This document shows, one piece after another, positions 1-7,306 of a DNA stretch of 36,014 nt. The notes under the pieces are model-generated. The model did no database searches. It was not told the DNA's origin and worked only from the letters and a program-made list of their open reading frames with translations. A program made the position numbers and the translations under genes. Position 1 is the first letter of the stretch; every line of letters starts with the position of its first letter. Origin of the DNA: UBA922 sp035438805 (GTDB lineage: Bacteria > Patescibacteriota > Patescibacteriia > Magasanikbacterales > UBA922); assembly GCA_035438805.1 (NCBI GenBank), contig DAORJA010000004.1:1-36014 (forward strand). The letters are read 5' to 3'.

Positions 1-1
1 C

Positions 2-1030
2 AAGGAGGTCAGATTCCGTCAACGCTACCTGGACCTGATCATGAATCAGGAAACCAGGGATGTTCTCGTGGCTCGGTCGAAGATGCTGCGTGAGGTTCGA
101 CGGTTCCTCGACGAGCGCAACTATTTGGAGGTGGAAACGCCGATCATCCAAAGTTCTCCGTGCGGTGCCTCGGCTAACCCCTTCGCTACGCATCATGACG
201 CGCTCAACATCGATGTGTACCTGAGAATTTCGCCCGAGACCTACCTCAAGCAGCTGGTCGTGGGCGGAGTGAACCGTGTCTATGAGATGGGGAAGAACTT
301 CAGAAATGAAGGGCTTGACCCATCCCATCTTCAAGAGTTCACGATGCTCGAGTGGTACACGGCCTACTGGAGTTACGAGGAGCTCATCCCCTTCGTGACC
401 GAGTTGATTCAGCACCTCCTACTGCAAACGGTAGGTAAGCTGAGCATCTCGTACCAGGGGGAAGTCCTTGACTTCAATGGGTCGTGGCAAAAGGTTGAGT
501 ATGTTGACCTGGTCGAAAGCGACTGCGGTATCAACGTGCTCGACTACGGCGACGCTCAGTCGCTGCTCGATGCGATCAAGACTCGAGGCATCGATCTCGG
601 CAACGTGTCTCCGGGCATCTCGCTCGGCAACCTCATCGACAAGTTGTACAAGAAGGTTTCCCGGCCCAAGCTGATTCAGCCGACCTTCCTTCTCCACCAT
701 CCGTCTGTCCTGATTCCTCTTGCTCGCAGGAACGAGCAGGATCCTCGCGTCATCGACGCCTTTCAGGTGCTTGTGAACGGCTGGGAGATCGTCAAGGCGT
801 ACTCCGAGCTTGCCGATCCTCAACTGCAGCGCAAGCTTCTGGAAGAGCAGTCGCAGCAGCGTGAAGGTGGTGACGACGAGGCAATGTTCCTCGATGAGTC
901 GTTCCTCAAGTCTCTCGAACATGGACTTCCGCCTGTCGCGGGAGCTGGACTCGGAATCGATCGCCTTCTTGCGATCGCGACCGACAGTCTCAGCTTGCGA
1001 GACATCGTCATGTTCCCGATGATGAGATGA
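2..1030 (+). CDS. lysS: Lysyl-tRNA synthetase, class II (C-terminal part, 5' end outside window)
   Basis: Charges tRNA-Lys with lysine in the cytoplasm. The frame is open from base 2 and begins with the linker RFRQRYLDLI that joins the OB-fold anticodon domain to the catalytic core in class II LysRS, so the anticodon domain probably lies upstream of the window. Visible class II features are RNFRNEG and EFTMLEWY (motif 2 region), the C-terminal NGWEIVKAYSEL stretch, and motif 3 GAGLGIDRLL followed by RDIVMFP. The stop is TGA. The linker argues against EpmA/PoxA, a short LysRS paralogue without the N-terminal domain. The gene is much GC-richer than its neighbours: 37 of 60 bases on the line 541-600, against 20 of 60 at 2521-2580 in the methyltransferase gene, which suggests recent transfer. 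Whether this is the housekeeping LysRS or an extra, resistance-type copy cannot be decided here. Confidence 0.93.
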   Translation, partial: KEVRFRQRYLDLIMNQETRDVLVARSKMLREVRRFLDERNYLEVETPIIQSSPCGASANPFATHHDALNIDVYLRISPETYLKQLVVGGVNRVYEMGKNFRNEGLDPSHLQEFTMLEWYTAYWSYEELIPFVTELIQHLLLQTVGKLSISYQGEVLDFNGSWQKVEYVDLVESDCGINVLDYGDAQSLLDAIKTRGIDLGNVSPGISLGNLIDKLYKKVSRPKLIQPTFLLHHPSVLIPLARRNEQDPRVIDAFQVLVNGWEIVKAYSELADPQLQRKLLEEQSQQREGGDDEAMFLDESFLKSLEHGLPPVAGAGLGIDRLLAIATDSLSLRDIVMFPMMR

Positions 1031-1034
1031 ACAA

Positions 1035-1067
1035 GTAGTGGGCGCCACCAAGCGTGGCGCCCACTAC
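1035..1067 (+). terminator. GC-rich hairpin after lysS
   Basis: A perfect 13-bp stem (1035-1047 with 1055-1067) around a 7-base loop begins five bases after the lysS stop. It lacks a proper T-run; only a short TTTT follows about ten bases later, so it may be a weak terminator or an mRNA 3'-end stabiliser. Its high GC matches lysS rather than the AT-rich DNA downstream, so it probably travelled with lysS. Confidence 0.6.
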
Positions 1068-1090
1068 TACCTACATACTTTTAAAAAATT

Positions 1091-1099
1091 TGTTATACT
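1091..1099 (+). promoter_or_regulatory. Extended -10 promoter of the AsnRS-like operon
   Basis: TGTTATACT is an extended -10 element (TGn plus TATACT) about 30 bases before the ATG at 1130. No good -35 is seen at 17 bases. The leader would be short, with no Shine-Dalgarno sequence. The same nine bases precede the DUF4012 gene at 21888-21896. Confidence 0.5.
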
Positions 1100-1129
1100 T
1101 ATTTTTCATACGCAACGAATTTCCTTTAT

Positions 1130-2254
1130 ATGCTTTCTCAAGGTATACAAAATTATATTCACACACAGCAAGCTCGTATACTTGAATCAAGCGAACAGCC
1201 TTTTTTTAAACTGCAACCTTTTTCTCCGTTGACGTATTATAAAGACATAACTAACTCTCTTTATATTGACGCGATTCTCGCAATACGTCATGCGATTAAA
1301 CTCGCAACCGATGAGTATTTTACCTACCAAGTAGGCGCACAAAGTGTGGATTTATTCATGCTTACTTCAAGTGTTTCGTCTCCAATGGGGTCTGGTTCTG
1401 ATTCTGAACCAGTGAGTATTCAATTCGGCGACTTACAGACATATTTAACCGATTCATCGCAGTTTGGTTTTGAGCCGCTTCTTTTTAATACCCATGATAA
1501 ATTGTATTGCTACTTACCTTCAATGAGAGGCGAAGATCCTGATAAGAGACATCTCAATCAATTTTTTCATTGTGAGTTAGAAATGCGGGGAAAATTTGCT
1601 GAACTGGTTCCGATTGTGGACGGATATGTACAAACACTTGTTGAAGTAATAATGGCGTTTGACCAATTAATGCCACACATCTCAACAGATTATGAGGCTA
1701 CAAAAGAAATGATGAATCGATTGGTATCACTAAATAAGTTGCCGCAATATACATTTGATGAAGTTTTTACAAAGCTTTCACAACAGCCTGATGCTAATGA
1801 TTTGGTACGGGTAAGTCATTATGGAAGAGATATTACTCCCGAAGGGGAAAGAAGAATTTTTTCTCTTTTGAATATAAATACGCCGATGTGGATTACGAAC
1901 TACGACAGGGATCGCGTGCCCTTTTATCAGAAACCTGATCCAAATAATTCAAATGCAGTAATTAATGGAGATTTGATAGTACCTGCAATTACAAATAATG
2001 GATTTAGTGGAGAAATAGCGGGGGCAGGGGAAAGACAAGATAATGTAGAGGAAATGTATGAATCGATACGTCGACAAAATTGTTCACCGGATCCCTATGA
2101 ATGGTATATTGATCTCCGTAGGGATACTCGCTATACAGTCACTTCAGGATTTGGTCTAGGTATTGAAAGATTTTTAGCATGGACCCTAGCAAGAGATAAT
2201 ATCCGTGATGTCGCTATTTACCCAAGACTTAAAAATATAATAATGTATCCATAA
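1130..2254 (+). CDS. Asparaginyl-tRNA synthetase-like protein, catalytic core only
   Basis: A class IIb aminoacyl-tRNA synthetase fold of the Asn/Asp type. Motif 2 is at residues about 131-152 (RGEDPDKRHLNQFFHCELEM), the AsnRS-typical WYIDLRR at about 325-331, and motif 3 GFGLGIERFLAW at about 340-351 followed by IRDVAIYPR. At 374 residues it is shorter than usual AsnRS and shows no N-terminal OB-fold anticodon-binding domain, resembling archaeal AsnRS-related asparagine synthetase. From the family, it should bind ATP and activate an acidic amino acid or its amide as an adenylate; without the anticodon domain it may not charge tRNA. The true substrate is unknown. It is the first gene of an operon with the methyltransferase (4-base gap) and the S66 peptidase (2-base gap). 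There is no Shine-Dalgarno sequence at the chosen ATG. Confidence 0.8.
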   Translation: MLSQGIQNYIHTQQARILESSEQPFFKLQPFSPLTYYKDITNSLYIDAILAIRHAIKLATDEYFTYQVGAQSVDLFMLTSSVSSPMGSGSDSEPVSIQFGDLQTYLTDSSQFGFEPLLFNTHDKLYCYLPSMRGEDPDKRHLNQFFHCELEMRGKFAELVPIVDGYVQTLVEVIMAFDQLMPHISTDYEATKEMMNRLVSLNKLPQYTFDEVFTKLSQQPDANDLVRVSHYGRDITPEGERRIFSLLNINTPMWITNYDRDRVPFYQKPDPNNSNAVINGDLIVPAITNNGFSGEIAGAGERQDNVEEMYESIRRQNCSPDPYEWYIDLRRDTRYTVTSGFGLGIERFLAWTLARDNIRDVAIYPRLKNIIMYP

Positions 2255-2258
2255 ATGT

Positions 2259-3101
2259 ATGACATACTACGACAAAGTTCAAGACTATTTTAACGGAAAA
2301 GCCGACGCGTACGATGATGTTGATCAGCAACTGTATTGGGTTTTTTCAGATTTATTTTATAAAGAAGTTCTTAAAAAAGAGCTAGGTTCTTGGGTTAAAG
2401 AGAAAAAGAATATCCATCTTCTTGATGCCGGAGCTGGAACCGGAAGATGGACATATTTTTTCCATGAGTTATTTAATAAGGATGCGCAGATCACAGGGAC
2501 ACTGATTGATATCTCAGAAAAAATGATCGATGTGGCACGTGAAAAAATGAATAAATATAATGGTGCATTTGCATGTCTACATGGCAATATTGAAGACATG
2601 CGAGATATTTCTGATAACTCGTTTGATATCAGTTTGTCATTTTATAATGTGCTTAGTTTTGTAGATAATCCAAGTATTGCAGTCAAACAAATATATAATA
2701 AGCTAAAAACAGGTGGTTATCATCTTGCGGTTGTTGGAAATACATATCACGCATACTATTTTAGTCTTTTGACGAAACGACCTGAACAGCTTGCGAATGT
2801 GCGAGATAATAGTTTGATTCGATTTAATGACAGCATGCCTGACATGAAATGTTTCACCCCTCAAGAATTACGTGAACTATATGCGACTGCAGGGTTTACT
2901 GATGTAAGTGTGGTAGGTGGTCCGAACTTTCTATATCCAGGCATGGAAGAAACCTTTGTTCATGGTGCAACTGATTCATTACAAAATATGCTCAAAGAAT
3001 CTGGTAGTATGAATGATTTACTTGAAATAGAATTGAAGCATTATCGAGATCAGGATATCGCAGGACGATCTAATACACTCCTTGTTATTGCAAAAAAATA
3101 A
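2259..3101 (+). CDS. Class I SAM-dependent methyltransferase
   Basis: A Rossmann-fold methyltransferase of 280 residues. The SAM-binding motif I is DAGAGTGRW at residues 56-64, the acidic ribose-binding end of strand 2 is in TLIDIS (about 81-86), and a motif IV-like segment SFDISLSFYNVLSFV lies at about 121-135. It resembles the UbiE/Methyltransf_11-type small-molecule methyltransferases. The substrate cannot be read from the sequence. It starts four bases after the AsnRS-like stop and ends two bases before the S66 peptidase start, so the three are almost certainly co-translated. By context it could methylate the product of the AsnRS-like enzyme, or a self-protection target; both are inferences. 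Confidence 0.85.
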   Translation: MTYYDKVQDYFNGKADAYDDVDQQLYWVFSDLFYKEVLKKELGSWVKEKKNIHLLDAGAGTGRWTYFFHELFNKDAQITGTLIDISEKMIDVAREKMNKYNGAFACLHGNIEDMRDISDNSFDISLSFYNVLSFVDNPSIAVKQIYNKLKTGGYHLAVVGNTYHAYYFSLLTKRPEQLANVRDNSLIRFNDSMPDMKCFTPQELRELYATAGFTDVSVVGGPNFLYPGMEETFVHGATDSLQNMLKESGSMNDLLEIELKHYRDQDIAGRSNTLLVIAKK

Positions 3102-3103
3102 CT

Positions 3104-4084
3104 ATGAATACAAAAAAAACCATTGGCATTGTTTCACCGTCAGCTCCAATCAGCGCTTACTGTCCAAAACGGCTTGAGCGTGGTATTCGTGAACTTGAAA
3201 ATTTAGGATTCACGGTTGTGCGTGGGGAGAATGTTTCAGCGCTTACTGAATTTACAGCAGGATCTCCTGAGCAGCGCGCAGCAGACATCCATTCATTATT
3301 TTCTCATCCTGATGTTGATATTATTATTGCAACGATCGGAGGATATAACGCAAATGATTTGTTGGAACTTTTAGATTATTCGTTAATTAAAAAAAACAAT
3401 AAAAAGATATTCGTGGGTTACAGTGATATAAGCATATTACTTTCTGCACTACACAAAAAAGCTGGGGTACCATGTCTTCTTGGGCCGATGGTACTTCCTC
3501 AATTTGGTGAGTTTGGAGGCATACTTCCATTTTCTAAAGAAAGTTTCATGCATGTCATTTCAAATCTTGATTCTGAAAGAAACTATCTATTACCAAAATC
3601 AACTGAAAGCACCGAAGAATTTACGGCATGGGATAGTGAAGATATAAGACCGCGTGTAATGGAATCAAACCAAGGTTGGGAAATCATCCAAACTGGAAAA
3701 GCAAGCGGGCATCTTGTAGGTGGAAATCTTCGTTCATTGCTCGCAACAGCAGGTACTGAATTTTTTCCTAATACAGAAAATACGATTCTTTTTCTTGAAG
3801 ATGACAATGAAGAGAACGGAGCGACGGTATGTAGGATGCTTCGCCAACTGCAGCTTATGGGTGCATTAGAAAGTGTTAAAGGAGTGGTATTTGGTCGATT
3901 TCAAAAGGGGAGTAAGATGTCTTCTGATATCTTAAAAAAGATTGTAAGTTCTATTAGCGAATTAGATAATGTACCAATCATTTCGAATGTTGATTTTGGA
4001 CATACTGATCCAATACTCACACTACCGTTGGGAAAAAAAGTAGAAATTGATACAGAAAAATCATCAATTTCTATTACTCTCTAA
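3104..4084 (+). CDS. S66 serine peptidase, MccF / LD-carboxypeptidase-like (copy 1)
   Basis: A cytoplasmic serine peptidase of family S66 (326 residues, normal length). The expected Ser-Glu-His triad is present: Ser107 in GYSDIS, Glu232 in LFLEDD and His300 in NVDFGHTDP. The family loop GGNL is at about 206-209 and a Trp lies at about 192 in NQGWEI. Family members either trim the terminal D-amino acid from murein tetrapeptides (LdcA) or hydrolyse the amide in microcin C-type aminoacyl-adenylates (MccF). The closely related second copy downstream, and the two aminoacyl-tRNA-synthetase-type genes upstream, favour an MccF-like detoxification role, but sequence alone cannot exclude peptidoglycan recycling. 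Third gene of the tight operon starting at 1130. Confidence 0.85.
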   Translation: MNTKKTIGIVSPSAPISAYCPKRLERGIRELENLGFTVVRGENVSALTEFTAGSPEQRAADIHSLFSHPDVDIIIATIGGYNANDLLELLDYSLIKKNNKKIFVGYSDISILLSALHKKAGVPCLLGPMVLPQFGEFGGILPFSKESFMHVISNLDSERNYLLPKSTESTEEFTAWDSEDIRPRVMESNQGWEIIQTGKASGHLVGGNLRSLLATAGTEFFPNTENTILFLEDDNEENGATVCRMLRQLQLMGALESVKGVVFGRFQKGSKMSSDILKKIVSSISELDNVPIISNVDFGHTDPILTLPLGKKVEIDTEKSSISITL

Positions 4085-4103
4085 TTGAGATACAAATTCA
4101 CCT

Positions 4104-4128
4104 CTGATCATCAACATTTGGTGATCAG
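4104..4128 (+). other. Intergenic hairpin between the two S66 genes
   Basis: An 11-bp stem with one G-U pair (4104-4114 with 4118-4128) and a 3-base loop CAT lies in the 75-base gap between the peptidase genes. No T-run follows, so it is more likely an mRNA-stability or processing element than a terminator. It marks the boundary between the AT-rich operon and the GC-richer copy 2. Confidence 0.55.
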
Positions 4129-4159
4129 TACGAGGATCTGTACAACAAGGAGAAAGCAG

Positions 4160-5131
4160 ATGAATATCGCTCGTAGAGATAGAATTGGATTGCTGTCGCC
4201 CTCCGCATCAGTGGTGGGTGTGTGTCCTAACCGCTACCTCCGCGCAAAGCGTGAGTTGGATAGGTGCAGGTTTGAGGTGATGGATACTCCACAAGCGCAT
4301 CTCATCTCTGGTTTCACTGCAGGTACCGGGAAGCAGCGTGCTACGGCATTGCATGACCTCATCGATCTGCATGGAGCTAAAATGATCGTCGCCACTATCG
4401 GTGGATACAACAGTAGTGACATGTTGCCGTACATCGATTTTGGGCGAATCCCCAAGGACTTAATCGTCATGGGATACTCAGATGCGTCGGTGCTGCTCCA
4501 TGCACTGCATGCAAAGTCAGAGGCACGTTGCCTGCATGGTCCGATGGTACTGCCTCAGTTCGGGGAGTTCGGAGGTGTGGATAAATTTACCTACACGAGT
4601 CTGGTTACGGTGCTCGATAAACTGGGTACTGGTTATCAGTATTCGCTTCCCAAAGCGGATTCGTGGACCGATGAGTATCTCGAGTGGGATCACGAAGATT
4701 CTCGCAAACGAACGTATCAGAAGAACGAGGGGTGGTGGTCAATTACGCCAGGAAAGGCGGATGGTACACTGCTCCCGTCAAACCTGAACACACTTCCGAT
4801 GCTTACGGGGACCCCGTATCTGGCGACGTTCATGGACCCGATACTCTTTCTCGAAGATGTCGAAACCGAAACGCCGCCGATGATTAAACGAAGTCTACAG
4901 CATATCGCGGCCGTCTACGGTGATAGTGTGCGAGGTCTCGTCTTCGGTCGATTCTCGTCTCGGTCTGCCATGACGAAGACTGTGTTGGAGGACATCGTAC
5001 GAGAAGTCTTTCCTTCCGTGCCTGCTATGGCAAATGTAGACTTCGGACATACTGATCCAGTGCTTACGCTCCCTCTGGGAGCAAAGGTGGCTATTGATTC
5101 CGAGAAAGAGGAGATAGTGGTAAAACTCTGA
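4160..5131 (+). CDS. S66 serine peptidase, MccF / LD-carboxypeptidase-like (copy 2, GC-rich)
   Basis: Paralogue of the preceding gene: 323 residues, collinear and ungapped through the nucleophile region. The triad is conserved: Ser107 in GYSDAS, Glu232 in LFLEDV and His297 in NVDFGHTDP. The frame is open from 4085, but the ATG at 4160 is preferred: AAGGAG lies seven bases upstream, and the N-terminus then aligns with copy 1 (RIGLLSPSA against TIGIVSPSA). Two differences stand out. The family GGNL loop reads PSNL here (about 206-209), and the Trp site is doubled (EGWWSI), so substrate preference has probably diverged. Base composition is GC-richer than copy 1 (33 of 60 on line 4861-4920 against 25 of 60 on line 3781-3840), pointing to separate acquisition rather than a fresh local duplication. 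Confidence 0.85.
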   Translation: MNIARRDRIGLLSPSASVVGVCPNRYLRAKRELDRCRFEVMDTPQAHLISGFTAGTGKQRATALHDLIDLHGAKMIVATIGGYNSSDMLPYIDFGRIPKDLIVMGYSDASVLLHALHAKSEARCLHGPMVLPQFGEFGGVDKFTYTSLVTVLDKLGTGYQYSLPKADSWTDEYLEWDHEDSRKRTYQKNEGWWSITPGKADGTLLPSNLNTLPMLTGTPYLATFMDPILFLEDVETETPPMIKRSLQHIAAVYGDSVRGLVFGRFSSRSAMTKTVLEDIVREVFPSVPAMANVDFGHTDPVLTLPLGAKVAIDSEKEEIVVKL

Positions 5132-5177
5132 GTCTAAGAAGCAGGAACAAAGGTGCTCTATAAAAAAAGGAGGTTCA

Positions 5178-5203
5178 GGACGATTCAGTTTAATGAATCG
5201 TCC
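5178..5203 (+). other. Hairpin downstream of S66 copy 2
   Basis: A perfect 10-bp stem (5178-5187 with 5194-5203) with loop GTTTAA. It follows an unusually good ribosome-binding sequence, AAAGGAGGTT at 5166-5175, that has no normal gene behind it. An ATG inside the hairpin (5193) opens a five-codon frame, MNRPN, ending at TAA just before the terminator. It could be a leader/attenuator or an mRNA end. Confidence 0.5.
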
Positions 5204-5206
5204 AAA

Positions 5207-5240
5207 CTAAAAAACAACTCAAGAATGGGTTGTTTTTTAG
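5207..5240. terminator. Bidirectional terminator between S66 copy 2 and the KAP gene
   Basis: A 12-bp perfect inverted repeat, CTAAAAAACAAC (5207-5218) with GTTGTTTTTTAG (5229-5240), and a 10-base loop. The arms supply T-runs on both strands, fitting the convergent genes on either side. Confidence 0.8.
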
Positions 5241-5261
5241 TACGGTTAGTCCACTAAATAC

Positions 5262-6725
5262 CTATAAGTTATATTCATGTGTATTCTGTTTTTTATATTT
5301 TGAAAGAGAGACATACCTGAGTAAAACTTCATAGAAAAAAAGAAGATACTCTTTTTTATTATCAAGAAAGACAGTATAACCATATTTACTATCTGTGGAA
5401 TTTTTGACGTAAATAAAATTAACTTTATTTAGCCATGGGTATCTTGTATTTGGTTCCAATGTCATTATGTGTCTGAGCATTGAGGTGATAAATATTTGGT
5501 AACCATCGACCTTATCTGCGGTGGCATCCGTATGTTTGATTTCATTGATAATTTTTTCAATTATTACTATAAAATTCTTTTCATTTTCAAAAAGAGCTAT
5601 CAATAATTTCACACTGACATCAATACACTGATTATAGTTATCGTTATTGATACTATTATTATAAACACCCACTTTAAATTCTGGAAAAGAGTAGTCAATG
5701 GGCCTATAAATTTGACGTAAGTTCAATAGTTTAAATGTGAGAGCTTGAGTCAATACTTCTTGTAAAAAATATTTGATAATACCTCCATCGTTTGATATGG
5801 CCAAACTTAGCATTTGATCTTCATGTTTAATTTGCGCTAGTAGTTCTGGTAAGGCTTCTCGGACGGCTGTTTGATTATCAAATATGTGTGGTTTAATGGA
5901 GAAAAATTTATCAAAATAACCAAGAAAATCCGCACCTTGACCATATTTATGATGAAAGATACTTTTTATATTATCAATATCACCGACAATTATAATATGG
6001 TCAAAACCAAATTTATTGTCCTCCGTAGTTTCCATGTGTGCAGATAGGATATTCAAAATACGAAAGATATGTTCTGGATCTATACGATCAAAATCATCCA
6101 GTATGAGAACGCTTTTTTTCTCCTGTCTGAGTTTATTTATTTCAATTCGTAGTAAATAACTAATAGGGTCTGTTTCCATGTTAATATTACCAGTATCACG
6201 AGCTATCTTAGATAGAAATTCTTGCACAAGCTTTGAACTTTGATTTGCTTGCTCTTTCTTAAATTTTTGAAAACTTTCATCTAAGTTCAGTATATCTTTT
6301 AATGGTCTGCCGATTATGCTGAAAGGAGAAAGGATCGGGGAAAGAGATAATAAATCTTGTGTTGTATCTATGGTGTAATTTAGAATCTTTTTGACAGTGA
6401 AGGTTTCTTTAAGAAAGGCAAAAAAGGATGGTATATTCTCTGATGTAGCTAAAAATTCAGGATTTTTTTTGGCCAGCTCAACTAAAATATCATATTTAAG
6501 TAATTCAAATATATTTTCATTTTTTGAAATTTGGTATCGGACCGGGGAGAGGTGAAAAGCACAATACATATCAGAATTTTCTTCAAAGAATTTTTGCAGG
6601 AAAAAAGTTTTTCCAGTGCCAAATTTGCCTGAAAAAAATATTCGTTTATTCTTATCTATCGATAAAAAATGTTTGAATTCATTTTTTGGAGTATCTATAG
6701 ATATTAAATTTGTTTGTGCTACCAT
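5262..6725 (-). CDS. KAP-type P-loop NTPase
   Basis: A 487-residue P-loop NTPase. Walker A is GKFGTGKT at residues 33-40 and Walker B is VLILDDFDRID at 206-216, the layout of KAP NTPases (STAND/AAA-related). A long inserted segment between them contains a mildly hydrophobic stretch (about 124-140), where KAP proteins often carry membrane helices; here it is weak. The C-terminal 200 residues are unrecognised. KAP proteins include the phage-exclusion protein PifA and QatA, and a defence role fits the neighbourhood, but QatB, QatC and QatD are absent. No Shine-Dalgarno is seen. A small membrane protein is encoded 73 bases upstream on the same strand and may be a partner. Confidence 0.75.
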   Translation of the reverse strand: MVAQTNLISIDTPKNEFKHFLSIDKNKRIFFSGKFGTGKTFFLQKFFEENSDMYCAFHLSPVRYQISKNENIFELLKYDILVELAKKNPEFLATSENIPSFFAFLKETFTVKKILNYTIDTTQDLLSLSPILSPFSIIGRPLKDILNLDESFQKFKKEQANQSSKLVQEFLSKIARDTGNINMETDPISYLLRIEINKLRQEKKSVLILDDFDRIDPEHIFRILNILSAHMETTEDNKFGFDHIIIVGDIDNIKSIFHHKYGQGADFLGYFDKFFSIKPHIFDNQTAVREALPELLAQIKHEDQMLSLAISNDGGIIKYFLQEVLTQALTFKLLNLRQIYRPIDYSFPEFKVGVYNNSINNDNYNQCIDVSVKLLIALFENEKNFIVIIEKIINEIKHTDATADKVDGYQIFITSMLRHIMTLEPNTRYPWLNKVNFIYVKNSTDSKYGYTVFLDNKKEYLLFFYEVLLRYVSLSKYKKQNTHEYNL

Positions 6726-6798
6726 AAGATGTATTCTTTATTTTTGCCCGAGACATGCACATTTAAATGGGTATCAGTATTCATAAAAGTATTTCATT

Positions 6799-7032
6799 TT
6801 AATAGACCCAAAAACCGATAAGATCTCTTAAGGTAAATTTTACCAAAGGGAAGCTTATTGCGGCAATGAGCGCAAGCCATATCTCATCAAACACGTCAAA
6901 TCCCCATATGAGATAAGAAATAAGCAAAATAATACCGTATATAACACTATACGTTAATGAGCCGACAGCGATATTAACCGCGGGGGTGTATCCATTCGCT
7001 GAGATGTATTTGTATTTTCTATTATAGCTCAT
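6799..7032 (-). CDS. Small membrane protein, two predicted TM helices
   Basis: 77 residues, unrecognised. The N-terminus is basic (MSYNRKYKYIS) and two hydrophobic segments follow: about residues 19-43 (VAVGSLTYSVIYGIILLISYLIWGF region) and about 51-75. It is encoded just upstream of the KAP NTPase on the same strand, so they may form a two-gene unit with this protein as membrane anchor or effector. The compact hydrophobic pattern and the lack of a better frame on either strand support it as a real gene. Confidence 0.6.
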   Translation of the reverse strand: MSYNRKYKYISANGYTPAVNIAVGSLTYSVIYGIILLISYLIWGFDVFDEIWLALIAAISFPLVKFTLRDLIGFWVY

Positions 7033-7080
7033 AAATTTTATAAAAAAAGACGGGGCACATGCTGTCTTCTCATCAACTCA

Positions 7081-7284
7081 CTACTTGCCTGTTATCAGGT
7101 CATTTAGTGAATCTTTTCCATACTTCTCGAGTAATGTATCGAGATGCATGTCACCACGAACACCAAAATCTCTACCATAGAGTCTTTCTAAGGTGCTCAC
7201 ATGAGTATCATCACGCTTGTCTCGCAGTTGACCATCTTTGTTTCGTGAACGATACCCCTTCATTCCTACCGCGTCTTGGGCCAT
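7081..7284 (-). CDS. Small conserved hypothetical protein (RNKDG...DT..TLE..YG.DF type)
   Basis: 67 residues, charged and soluble. The pattern RNKDG-x-RDKR-x-DTHVSTLERLYGRDF followed by an LDTLLEKYGKDSLNDLI end resembles a widespread family of small bacterial proteins of unknown function (recalled pattern, not a search result). A competing + strand frame (7059-7286) is low-complexity in His and Cys and looks like a shadow. The 150 bases upstream of its ATG fold into several hairpins (see 7307-7402), which may be its 5' leader. No function is proposed. Confidence 0.65.
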   Translation of the reverse strand: MAQDAVGMKGYRSRNKDGQLRDKRDDTHVSTLERLYGRDFGVRGDMHLDTLLEKYGKDSLNDLITGK

Positions 7285-7306
7285 AGAATTAGAAGTGAGT
7301 GATTAA

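Noticed and set aside
419..1051. 210-residue open frame on the minus strand inside lysS
   Set aside because: It lies antisense to a clear LysRS frame, has no recognisable motif, and is explained by the high GC of lysS.
5153..5257. GTG-initiated basic peptide of about 34 residues overlapping the two hairpins after S66 copy 2
   Set aside because: Weak start context, runs through the terminator stem, and shows no recognisable pattern.
7059..7286. 75-residue + strand frame opposite the small conserved gene
   Set aside because: His/Cys/Leu-rich composition without pattern; the minus-strand frame matches a recognisable small-protein pattern.
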